From an uncultured Roseburia sp. (GTDB lineage: Bacteria; Bacillota_A; Clostridia; Lachnospirales; Lachnospiraceae), in contig CAAEAE010000141.1 of the NCBI GenBank assembly GCA_900753715.1, forward strand, positions 1 to 33,395: a stretch of 33,395 nucleotides of DNA. The letters run 5' to 3'. Position numbers and translations under genes: made by a program. The notes below the pieces were generated by a model. The model saw nothing but the letters and a program-made list of their open reading frames with translations. It made no database searches and was not told the DNA's origin. Shown here in pieces: positions 27,158 to 33,395 of this stretch (position 1 is the stretch's first letter; each line of letters starts with the position of its first letter).

Positions 27158-27182
27158 GTTCTCACTCCTTCACTGTTCGTGC

Positions 27183-27332
27183 TTATTTTGTTTCCTTGTG
27201 TAACGTATGAGTCTTGCAGAATCTGCAGTACTTCTTGGTCTCCATTCTATCCGGATGAGCCTTTTTGTCTTTCGTCGTATTGTAGTTACGATTCTTGCAC
27301 TCTGTACATGCCAATGTTATTTTTGTGCGCAC
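27183..27332 (-). CDS. rpmG: 50S ribosomal protein L33, zinc-binding form
   Basis: A 49-codon gene, starting at GTG (27332) after GGAGGTGG. It encodes [20 protein letters not shown] and ends [16 protein letters not shown]9, C12, C36 and C39 form the zinc ribbon of the C+ version of L33. It is the first gene of the rpmG-secE-nusG transcript. Confidence 0.95.
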   Translation of the reverse strand: MRTKITLACTECKNRNYNTTKDKKAHPDRMETKKYCRFCKTHTLHKETK

Positions 27333-27439
27333 AACTTCCACCTCCATTAAATTCTTTGTGATTTTTCATGCTCTGGGTGTCTCTTTTGGAGCCGCCTAAA
27401 AAAGAGCATAAAAAAAAGACCTACTTCCATCGCCAGCCT

Positions 27440-27468
27440 ACTATATCATAATTCTTTTTTCGCGTCAA
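27440..27468 (-). promoter_or_regulatory. Promoter for rpmG-secE-nusG
   Basis: Minus-strand TTGACG (27468-27463), a 17-bp spacer, then TATAGT (27445-27440). About 100 nt of leader follow, with ATGCTCT/AGAGCAT arms (about 27369-27412) but no clear regulatory class. Confidence 0.8.
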
Positions 27469-27513
27469 TATGTTTTTGCAGTTTTCCGCACACAGATGCG
27501 CATTTTATAATCT

Positions 27514-27783
27514 TTACAGCCAGCTATAGTCCCCTCCGGTAACTGCGAGGGATAAAAGCGTATCCATTTTTTCCACTTCTTCTCTGCCACGGACCATCTG
27601 AATGAGCTTTGCCGTCTCCACAACCTTTGGCATCTCCTCATCCGGTCCGATTTCCATATTCGGCTCTTCCCCGCAGTACGGGCACACACGGGTGGGCGCT
27701 ATCTGCAATGCCAGAAACCGGTTGCCGCACTCCTTACATTCATAGTATCCGCACATTTCTGTGCCATCCGGTACATAATACAT
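27514..27783 (-). CDS. Small zinc-ribbon protein
   Basis: The 89-residue protein starts MYYVPDGTEMCGYYECKECG at the ATG at 27783, preceded by AAAGGAG. It has two CxxC pairs (CKEC and CPYC, spaced about 18 residues) forming one rubredoxin-like zinc or iron knuckle. The C-terminal half is helical with no recognised motif. It is the last gene of a five-gene operon, 13 bp after the flavin reductase. A role as an electron carrier or metal-binding partner of the flavin reductase is possible but unproven. Confidence 0.7.
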   Translation of the reverse strand: MYYVPDGTEMCGYYECKECGNRFLALQIAPTRVCPYCGEEPNMEIGPDEEMPKVVETAKLIQMVRGREEVEKMDTLLSLAVTGGDYSWL

Positions 27784-27796
27784 ATCTGCTCCTTTC

Positions 27797-28348
27797 CTAT
27801 TTAAACGCAAGTCCATCGGAAAATGCTTTTCCAACAACATCTCCAAGCGCAACATAGGTGTTGTCTGCCGGATTATAGGAAATCGGTTTTAATTTCTTAA
27901 TGTCGATTTTTCCATCTGTTACGACAGATTCTTCCGCCGTCACATTTACAATCTCGCCTACAAGGATTCCGTCCTCAAAGCTTTTTACCTTGCACTCCAG
28001 CGCAACCGGCAGCTCTTCAATGAGCGGCGCATTTACCCTGCTGCTTTTTACTGCATGAAATCCGGCTTTTTCAAATTTGTCCGGCACCTTGTTTGCAGAC
28101 TCTACGCCCACATAATCGCATGCCGTCACAGTGTCCTCCGTTGCAAAACTAACCGTGAATGCCCCTGTCTGCGCAAGGTTCTCTGTCGTCTTGTGCTCGG
28201 AAAGGCTGATGGAAATCTCCCCAAAATCAGTAATCATTCCCCATGCAGCGTTCATCGCATCCGGAACGCCATCCTTATCATATGTCCCAATAATCAATAC
28301 CGGCATCGGAAATAACATTGGCTTTGCTCCAAAATCAACTTTACTCAT
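27797..28348 (-). CDS. Flavin reductase-like FMN-binding split-barrel protein
   Basis: The 183-residue protein starts MSKVDFGAKPMLFPMPVLIIGTYDKDGVPDAMNAAWGMITD, the opening of the flavoredoxin/flavin reductase family, and contains the HKTTENLAQTGAFTVSF and DYVGVESANKVPDKFEKAGF segments around the FMN site. These proteins reduce or carry FMN in the cytoplasm, often with iron-sulfur or rubredoxin partners. GGAG precedes the ATG, which overlaps the isomerase stop by 4 bp. Confidence 0.9.
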   Translation of the reverse strand: MSKVDFGAKPMLFPMPVLIIGTYDKDGVPDAMNAAWGMITDFGEISISLSEHKTTENLAQTGAFTVSFATEDTVTACDYVGVESANKVPDKFEKAGFHAVKSSRVNAPLIEELPVALECKVKSFEDGILVGEIVNVTAEESVVTDGKIDIKKLKPISYNPADNTYVALGDVVGKAFSDGLAFK

Positions 28349-29166
28349 TTTCTGCTCCTAAGCCAATCAACCGATTGCCTCAGCGATTCGATTGTCTTTG
28401 TCTCAAGGACACATCTCGCATTACATTTCCCCGCAAGATTTAATCGATTTCTCAAATCAATCTCTCCATCCCCTAATGCCAGATGGTTTCTCGGTGGGTT
28501 TTCCGACCCATCATGAATGTGAAAATGCTTTATCGCCGTTTCGTGCTCCAGAAGAAACGGAACATCCAGTTCTTTTGTTGCCTTTGAATGTCCTATATCC
28601 CAGGTCAGTCCAAACTGCGGACTTTCCAGAAGGTACTCAATGGCTTTCTTTTCATATGAACGGAATCCATCGGTATTTTCAATTACAATTTTAATGTCGT
28701 CCTCTCCGATACACTGTTCACATTTTTCTCTGAACGTTTTGAAGTATTCCATGTATATGTCAAAATCCCTGTCATACATCTGCACTTTTCGCTCCGGAAG
28801 TGTAATGTAAATTCCATGGTTCATGTGCATATTAATCGTAAGTGGCTGGGTTGAATCTCCATAAGCATTTTTCAGCGGCACAAAATGCTTTGCCACTTCA
28901 ATTGTCTTACACACAGTTTCCAGATAGGCATCCCGGACAAGCGGATTAAAATCCGCTATATTTAAATTTTCGTCCAAATGAATTGTGTAATAAAGTTCTG
29001 TTTTTGCCGCGGCATCATAAAAATTTTCCCAACATTCCAATTTGTCTATCTGATACTCCGGAAAGTTCATATTAAGCTCTATAAAGTTTAATCCAAGCGC
29101 CCGGCAGAGTTTTATATTATCCGCAAGTGTTCTGTTTTCTATTAAAGTTGGCATTCCAAACTGCAT
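28345..29166 (-). CDS. Sugar phosphate isomerase/epimerase-type TIM barrel protein
   Basis: The 273-residue protein fits the AP endonuclease family 2 (xylose isomerase-like) barrel. Metal-site segments are visible: INMHMNHG, IVIENTDGF (Glu), LTWDIGHSK (Asp, His), HFHIHDGS (His, Asp) and VLETKT (Glu). Substrate is not evident; the family includes sugar epimerases, isomerases and endonuclease IV. It starts 2 bp after the YhfC stop and overlaps the flavin reductase by 4 bp. Confidence 0.82.
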   Translation of the reverse strand: MQFGMPTLIENRTLADNIKLCRALGLNFIELNMNFPEYQIDKLECWENFYDAAAKTELYYTIHLDENLNIADFNPLVRDAYLETVCKTIEVAKHFVPLKNAYGDSTQPLTINMHMNHGIYITLPERKVQMYDRDFDIYMEYFKTFREKCEQCIGEDDIKIVIENTDGFRSYEKKAIEYLLESPQFGLTWDIGHSKATKELDVPFLLEHETAIKHFHIHDGSENPPRNHLALGDGEIDLRNRLNLAGKCNARCVLETKTIESLRQSVDWLRSRK

Positions 29167-29168
29167 CC

Positions 29169-29957
29169 CTATTCTCCCATCTTTTTCCAGATATTAACCG
29201 CAACAAACACAATGCCAACCGTCATCACCCATACAAGCGCCTCGACTGCAATCAGCGACATACCGCTTCGGGATGCCACAACAGCAACGCCATCCAGTAA
29301 CGCGTGCAACGCAATTGCCAAAAACCAGAGTGACATCCGGCTTTTCTTTCCCATGGCAGCAAACCATACAATTACGGACAAGCCAATCTGCGCTGTAATC
29401 GCAGCAATTCTTTCCACCGGACTCAATGCAAATTGCCAGGACGGTGTCTGTATCAGGGTATCAAACGCTGTCTGCAACGTGTTTTTCGACACTTCATCTA
29501 ACGATGCAAGCAAAGTCTGTGTCTGTCCCATATTAATCATCAGCGCATAAATAAGATTGTTTACCATTCCCATGGATAGTATCACAAACATCTCAAATCC
29601 ACCGTGTCCGGCACCATACATAAGTGCATTATGTGCATTTCCATGCTCTTTCTTAAGCACATAGCGCATCGCAAGGAATCGCCCGGTTTCCTCAAACAGT
29701 CCTGCCATAAGTGCTCCATAGAGTGCATATGCCCACGTGCTGCGCCGTATTGCTGTTCCAACGCCAGAGCCAAGCACTACCATATGTACCATCTGTTCTA
29801 ACACCAATGCAAACAAAAGCATTACCGCACATCCGACAAAGAAACTTTTGACAGATGCCTGATATTTCTTTCTAAAAAACACTACTAATCCTACTGGAAT
29901 GATAATCCCTAACAACATATTTGTGATAATCAATACAATTGATAAAGCTGGCACCAT
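29169..29957 (-). CDS. YhfC-family intramembrane metalloprotease-like protein
   Basis: The 262-residue protein has 7-8 hydrophobic segments and the YhfC/PrsW-type glutamate motifs: EE at 89-90 in GLFEETGRFL, GAGHGGFE with H118 and E122, and a late HALLDG. These would form a membrane-embedded active site like that of PrsW/CAAX proteases, though activity is not shown for most members. AGGGAG lies about 11 nt before the ATG. It starts 19 bp after the UPF0178 gene. Confidence 0.85.
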   Translation of the reverse strand: MVPALSIVLIITNMLLGIIIPVGLVVFFRKKYQASVKSFFVGCAVMLLFALVLEQMVHMVVLGSGVGTAIRRSTWAYALYGALMAGLFEETGRFLAMRYVLKKEHGNAHNALMYGAGHGGFEMFVILSMGMVNNLIYALMINMGQTQTLLASLDEVSKNTLQTAFDTLIQTPSWQFALSPVERIAAITAQIGLSVIVWFAAMGKKSRMSLWFLAIALHALLDGVAVVASRSGMSLIAVEALVWVMTVGIVFVAVNIWKKMGE

Positions 29958-29976
29958 AACTCATTTTCTCCCTTCG

Positions 29977-30453
29977 CTAATCTTCGGTTACCGGTTTCTC
30001 ATTTTCTTTCGCTCCTGCCATCAGTATCAGTTTTTCAAAAGATTGCGCAAAACGTACATCATCTTCCTCCATACGCTTCTTTTGTCCCTTCATATGATTC
30101 TTGTGAGAGCTTCGTCTTGCTTTCTTGTTAAGGTGTCTCTCCATCAGCATCTGGTCAATATTTTCATTTGTGTACCATTTGCCAGATTGGTGAATGGCAT
30201 AGGCACCTTTTCCAAGTGCCATAGCTGCGACTCCGTAATCCTGGGATACTACAACATCCCCTTTATGACAAATGCTAATCAATTTATAATCTACTGCGTC
30301 TGCACCCGCACCGACTACTATCACTTCGCTGTGGTTGGAATATAACACATGGTTCGTGTCGCACAGCAGTGTTGCTGGAATATTGTATTTCTCTGCTATT
30401 TTTTCTACAATGCCTACCACCGGGCAGGCATCTGCATCAACATATATCTGCAT
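29977..30453 (-). CDS. UPF0178 (DUF188/YaiI-YqxD) family protein
   Basis: The 158-residue protein starts MQIYVDADACPV, the invariant YVDADACPV motif of the family. DYKLISICHKGDVVVSQDYGVAAMAL follows, with conserved aspartates resembling the PIN/NYN nuclease fold. The Arg/Lys-rich RHLNKKARRSSHKNHMKGQKKR tract (about 107-128) could bind nucleic acid. Function is not established. AGGTGG precedes the ATG. It is the first gene of the five-gene operon. Confidence 0.9.
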   Translation of the reverse strand: MQIYVDADACPVVGIVEKIAEKYNIPATLLCDTNHVLYSNHSEVIVVGAGADAVDYKLISICHKGDVVVSQDYGVAAMALGKGAYAIHQSGKWYTNENIDQMLMERHLNKKARRSSHKNHMKGQKKRMEEDDVRFAQSFEKLILMAGAKENEKPVTED

Positions 30454-30551
30454 TTATGCCACCTTTGAAAATTTATTCAAACCCTTCATAAATAATAATA
30501 TTCTATTATCGCAATAATGGCAATCATATATCTGCTTCTCTATCAGCTTTT

Positions 30552-30647
30552 TCAGCTATTGTTACAGCAGGGTTCCACTCCTGCCTCAGTAATCTTACAC
30601 ACAGCTCCGCCGCCAACGACAAATACAACCTTTCCCTTTGCCAATTC
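30552..30647 (-). pseudogene. In-frame continuation of the 404-residue protein after a TAG
   Basis: Directly after the TAG at 30650-30648 the same frame continues for 31 sense codons, ELAKGKVVFVVGGGAVCKIT then EAGVEPCCNNS, to a TGA. The composition is protein-like (hydrophobic strand, Gly turn, Cys pair). It has no convincing start or ribosome binding site of its own. I read it as the original C-terminus cut off by a stop mutation; translational read-through is the alternative. Confidence 0.45.
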
Positions 30648-31862
30648 CTATCCAACCATATCCTTCACATTTTCCACTACATGTATTTCTTCCTGTTCAT
30701 TCTCTACTGCCTGCAATTTTGTCACATTACTTTGCTCTGGCACTTCCATCATATCCCTAATATCAGCTAAATTCGCCTCGCAGGTATCAGCAAGCGCATC
30801 ACAGTCTATGTAATCCGTCAATGTATACAGGCAATTGAGTTCCTTTGATTTTGCTTTTTTCTCAAGTCTGAGTTCCTTCAATCTCTTGAACACTTTATAT
30901 CCCTGTGCCACATTACAGTTTGCATCTTCTGTTTCCAGAAGAATATTTTCAATTTCCTCGTCTATCTCCTCCATATCAATCTGAAGATTGGTTATGTACT
31001 GTCCGGCATTCCGGTAAAACTCTGCCTGCTGCTTTGCAAATGAAAACCAGTCATTTTCTTTTCCATCAAACGGAGTAGCATTTCTTTCCTTAATCATCGT
31101 TTCTTCACCGCCTTCATTCTCTTCTTTTTCTCGGATATCGTCTCTTTGTAAGCGCTTGTGCTTGAGTACACAGTTTTCAAACAGTTCATCATACTTTCTT
31201 GGCTTATATTTTCTGGTCTCTAATCCCTTGATACATTTAAGCGCCTGTTTTGCTTTCGCCACATTTGCGTTTGTCCCCAGATTATTCTGAAAATACTCTA
31301 TTCTTTGCAGCTCGTCTTTGATATCTCTTCTGTTTTCCCGGCACACTCTCAACAGTTCCACTAAATCGATTGCCTCCTCATCGTTGGTTTCACACAATTC
31401 AATGTAGTGAAGAATATCGCAGATTTTCTGTTCTATATCAGAATGCCTTTTTGCCAGTTCATCCCGATAGTCCTTCATTCCCTCGACAAGATATGTAAAA
31501 TGTGTCAGATATTCAGCCCAATCCATTTCAGACAAATTATAGGACGACACATTCTTTTCCACCTGGGCTGGCATCTCATCGTAGGTAAGCTCTTTTATGG
31601 GCGAAACATTCTCCTCTTTATCTGTATTTCTCTGTTCTTCCGGAACAAATACGTCTGTTTCTGTCTTGTCCGTCTTTTCGTCTATCGGAACCATACAATA
31701 GAAACCAGCTTTCTTGCCTGCACCCATACGGCCGTTTGCCTGAGCGAATGTAAATACTGTCGCATCCTGTTCGCCTGCCACGGCTACAAGTTGATCCGCC
31801 TGATTCGTTCTATAATAATTTCCGCTGTAATCCATTATGTAGTATAAAGAATCCATTCCCAT
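30648..31862 (-). CDS. Coiled-coil-rich hypothetical protein of Lachnospiraceae type
   Basis: No known function. The start is taken at the ATG at 31862 (MGMDSLYYIMDYSGNYYRTN), 5 nt after GGAGG; 31856 is possible. Residues about 1-65 form a compact Tyr-rich domain (LYYIMDYSGNYYR, TVFTFAQANGRMG, KAGFYCMVPIDE). The rest is highly charged and helical, with coiled-coil stretches near 120-195 and 280-360. There is no signal peptide or membrane segment. The WYL regulator gene lies upstream, separated by hairpins. The frame ends at TAG but stays open for 31 codons beyond it. Confidence 0.7.
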   Translation of the reverse strand: MGMDSLYYIMDYSGNYYRTNQADQLVAVAGEQDATVFTFAQANGRMGAGKKAGFYCMVPIDEKTDKTETDVFVPEEQRNTDKEENVSPIKELTYDEMPAQVEKNVSSYNLSEMDWAEYLTHFTYLVEGMKDYRDELAKRHSDIEQKICDILHYIELCETNDEEAIDLVELLRVCRENRRDIKDELQRIEYFQNNLGTNANVAKAKQALKCIKGLETRKYKPRKYDELFENCVLKHKRLQRDDIREKEENEGGEETMIKERNATPFDGKENDWFSFAKQQAEFYRNAGQYITNLQIDMEEIDEEIENILLETEDANCNVAQGYKVFKRLKELRLEKKAKSKELNCLYTLTDYIDCDALADTCEANLADIRDMMEVPEQSNVTKLQAVENEQEEIHVVENVKDMVG

Positions 31863-31910
31863 AGGCACCTCCCTGTTCCAATCCATTATCTATTTTTCCT
31901 GTTATGAAAT

Positions 31911-31935
31911 AAAGTGTGCGCTCGACGCACACTTT
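31911..31935. repeat. Perfect 10-bp hairpin, possible second terminator
   Basis: AAAGTGTGCG (31911-31920) and CGCACACTTT (31926-31935) pair perfectly around CTCGA. On the minus strand the stem ends in TTTATTTC. A second hairpin, ACCTGC-TTTA-GCAGGT, sits beside it at 31937-31952. Both lie between the WYL gene and the hypothetical gene. Confidence 0.6.
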
Positions 31936-31964
31936 CACCTGCTTTAGCAGGTTGTGCGAAGCAT

Positions 31965-32010
31965 AAAAAATAAGAACCAGCAAGAGTTTTTCTCTTATCT
32001 GATTCTTATT
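31965..32010 (-). terminator. Terminator of the WYL regulator gene
   Basis: AATAAGAA (31969-31976) pairs with TTCTTATT (32003-32010), with inner AAGAG/CTCTT arms. On the minus strand it is followed by TTATTTTTTATG. It lies about 55 bp after the WYL stop codon. Confidence 0.6.
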
Positions 32011-32065
32011 ATACAAGTTAAGGTGTCCAATAAACACACCTCGCAACCCGAATTTATGTTCCCAT

Positions 32066-33058
32066 CTACTTTTTATACTGTTTTACCAGCCTGGCAATTT
32101 CATCCTTCATCATTGCAACGACATGATTCGGTCCAGCCAGTGTAACTCCCTCACCAAGCCCCATAATCCAGGCTAAAAACTGCCGGCTGACCGCCACCTC
32201 AACATTTATTGCAAAGTGCCCGTCATCCAGTCGGGTCATTGACACATCTTTTCCAAAACGGTCTATCATGACACCCGCAAAGGAATTCTCACATTCAATT
32301 CGCACGCACTCCTCTTTGCCGCCATACATCCCGAACATTTTTCTGGCATATGCCGCCATGTCAAATGACTTAAACTCCAGTTTTCCTTCTCTTCCCTTGC
32401 CATTCGATTTAATACGGAGCATCTTATCCACTCGGAAGTGCTTGATCATTTTCTCCGAGCTATCGTAAGCAATTAAATAGTAATTCTCATCGTCCCATGA
32501 CAAAGACCAGGGACTGACCTCATAGAGTGCACCACCATGCCTGAGTTCCATCTTCTTATCCACATTCCATTGAAAATACTGGAATGTGATCCTCGAATTT
32601 TCCGCTATCGCCGTGTGAATCCTGTCAACATTGTAATAAATGCTTTCATTCATCGTCTTTACCCGCCCAGCCACAAATACCTGCCTGTGTAACTGTGACG
32701 CTTCATATTTACTTGCAAGTCCTTCTATCTTCTTTATCAATTCATTAGACTTCTTTGCCGTGATAAATTTTGCCGACTGGACAGAATCAACCAACAGCTT
32801 CAGTTCTGCGAGTTCAAATTGTCTGTTTCCGATATGATAGGAATAGGTTCTATCTTCCTGTGTCCCTATGATATCCAGTCCATATAACCTGAGACTTTCA
32901 ATGTCATTATATAAACTCTTGCGTTCTGCACCTATATCATATGCTGCAAGCGCATCGATTATCTCCGGCATCGTAATACTATGCGTTTCATCCGTTCTCT
33001 CAAGCAGGATTTTCATAAGATAAATAAGTTTTAATTTCTGATTTGATGACTTCGGCAT
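32066..33058 (-). CDS. WYL-domain transcriptional regulator
   Basis: The 330-residue protein has an N-terminal winged helix (MPKSSNQKLKLIYLMKILLE to ERKSLYNDIESLRLYGLDI, residues 1-62). A WYL domain follows (about 145-225: RITFQYFQWN, LYEVSPWSLSWDDENYYLIAYD, IKHFRVDKML), then a C-terminal extension typical of the family. WYL domains sense nucleic acid or nucleotide ligands; such regulators often control defence, DNA repair or phase-variable genes. The ATG follows GGGGGTG. A group II intron ends about 30 bp upstream, so its original promoter may be displaced beyond the window. Confidence 0.85.
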   Translation of the reverse strand: MPKSSNQKLKLIYLMKILLERTDETHSITMPEIIDALAAYDIGAERKSLYNDIESLRLYGLDIIGTQEDRTYSYHIGNRQFELAELKLLVDSVQSAKFITAKKSNELIKKIEGLASKYEASQLHRQVFVAGRVKTMNESIYYNVDRIHTAIAENSRITFQYFQWNVDKKMELRHGGALYEVSPWSLSWDDENYYLIAYDSSEKMIKHFRVDKMLRIKSNGKGREGKLEFKSFDMAAYARKMFGMYGGKEECVRIECENSFAGVMIDRFGKDVSMTRLDDGHFAINVEVAVSRQFLAWIMGLGEGVTLAGPNHVVAMMKDEIARLVKQYKK

Positions 33059-33122
33059 ACTGCACCCCCAAACTCCCCAATATAATCGAGTAGAAGGCGG
33101 TGATTAACCGCCGTCCTCTCAC

Positions 33123-33154
33123 AGCACCGTACGTACCGTTCGGTATACGGCGCT
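33123..33154 (-). ncRNA. Group II intron domain V
   Basis: Minus-strand AGCGCCGTA pairs with TACGGTGCT (one G-U). It has an upper TACC/GGTA stem with a GAAC loop and the characteristic two-base bulge before TACGG. It begins with the catalytic AGC triad. Confidence 0.8.
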
Positions 33155-33155
33155 T

Positions 33156-33300
33156 TCAATAGTTGCCGTGCATAGACTGATAGGCTGTGGCTAAATCATA
33201 GAAGCCCCAGTTTATCAGTCTTTCTTTACTTAATGCCCAATTCACCACCTTATTTCTGGCATTAAACCAGTATCCTTTGACATTTTGGGGGCGCTTTCTG
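33156..33300 (-). pseudogene. ltrA: C-terminal fragment of a group II intron maturase
   Basis: From about 33300 the minus strand reads GGRKRPQNVKGYWFNARNKV, then VNWALSKERLINWGFYDLAT and AYQSMHGNY to TGA (33158-33156). This is the C-terminal end of LtrA-type intron-encoded proteins. An in-frame TAG lies three codons upstream of GGRKRP, and the adjacent 32-bp tandem repeat shifts the frame. The reverse transcriptase domain is not in the window. Bases 33318-33395 hold only a short frame ending QKAPPK-TAG that I cannot assign. Confidence 0.65.
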
Positions 33301-33338
33301 CCCCCACTTTGCTATTTTGGGGGCGCTTTCTGCCCCCA
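33283..33338. repeat. 32-bp tandem repeat containing a hairpin
   Basis: ATTTTGGGGGCGCTTTCTGC followed by CCCCAC occurs twice with a 32-bp period (from 33282 and 33314). Each copy can fold TGGGGGC/GCCCCCA around GCTTTCT. Since 32 is not a multiple of 3, one copy is likely a frameshifting duplication within the intron's coding region. Confidence 0.75.
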
Positions 33339-33395
33339 CACATCAAAATCCGGTTTCTCATGCCCTGACTGGTTCATCTGCTCGCTTATTCATCC

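Larger units (their letters stand above)
33086..33395 (-). mobile_element. 3' end of a group II intron (partial, continues past the window)
   Basis: On the minus strand the maturase C-terminus is followed by a domain V-like hairpin and then a domain VI-like hairpin (GGCGG-TTAATCA-CCGCC, 33112-33096), ending near TTCTACTCGAT. The order ORF-DV-DVI is that of bacterial group II introns. The exact splice site is uncertain by several bases. The intron shares the orientation of the WYL gene and ends just before its ribosome binding site. Confidence 0.8.

Noticed and set aside
30648..30650. TAG as a pyrrolysine codon
   Set aside because: Nothing in the window (no pylTSBCD, no methylamine methyltransferase) supports it; a stop mutation is simpler. 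Kept only as an outside alternative.
30517..30813. 98-codon Ser/Thr-rich plus-strand open frame
   Set aside because: It is antisense to the 3' end of the hypothetical gene and its continuation; low-complexity composition and no ribosome binding site.
33283..33338. Possible start of a CRISPR array
   Set aside because: Only two units in direct tandem with no unique spacers; better explained as a tandem duplication.

Overview
The window looks like a chromosomal segment from a low-to-mid GC Firmicute, most likely a gut Lachnospiraceae. The evidence is the run rpmG-secE-nusG-rplK-rplA-rplJ-rplL-rpoB-rpoC, strong Shine-Dalgarno sequences, a T-box riboswitch, an L10 leader, and TmrB-like, YhfC and WYL proteins typical of that group. 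Almost every gene is on the minus strand; the exceptions are a truncated XRE gene at the left edge and the T-box-controlled transporter at 4863-5813. Region 1 (1-2440) is decaying. A 5'-truncated XRE/membrane gene is followed on the minus strand by remnants of DUF2442, DUF4160, cytidine deaminase and flavodoxin genes. Each remnant has an internal deletion, a lost 5' end or a frameshift. They lie behind one apparently intact gene, a TmrB-like P-loop protein. Region 2 (2440-6310) holds an iron-dependent alcohol dehydrogenase with a neighbouring TetR-type regulator. Next comes a plus-strand promoter, a complete T-box riboswitch with predicted specifier AUC (isoleucine), and a BASS-family transporter. 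A small XRE membrane regulator converges on the transporter and overlaps its 3' end by 60 bp. Region 3 (6310-15930) contains an HD-domain phosphohydrolase and an ABC half-exporter. A seven-gene operon follows: two permeases, a lipoprotein binding protein, two ATPases of the peptide/nickel class, a SAM methyltransferase, and a MerR regulator fused to a four-cysteine zinc ribbon and what looks like a degenerate methyltransferase domain. Region 4 (15930-27470) is the RNA polymerase/ribosomal protein block. It has three recognisable promoters, an L10 leader with attenuator, a likely L1 autoregulatory motif, a terminator-like hairpin after rplL, and a large rpoC terminator. The usual rpsL-rpsG-fusA genes do not follow rpoC. 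Region 5 (27510-30460) is a tight five-gene operon: UPF0178 protein, YhfC-type intramembrane protease homologue, TIM-barrel isomerase, flavin reductase and zinc-ribbon protein. Region 6 (30550-33395) holds a coiled-coil-rich Lachnospiraceae hypothetical protein with an in-frame TAG followed by 31 more sense codons, a set of strong hairpins, a WYL regulator, and at the right edge the 3' end of a group II intron (domains V and VI plus the maturase C-terminus) placed directly upstream of the WYL gene. The points most worth following up are the isoleucine T-box on a BASS transporter, the MerR/zinc-ribbon/pseudo-methyltransferase fusion overlapping a methyltransferase gene, the cluster of decayed genes, and the TAG-interrupted reading frame. 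No CRISPR array, tRNA or rRNA gene was seen.
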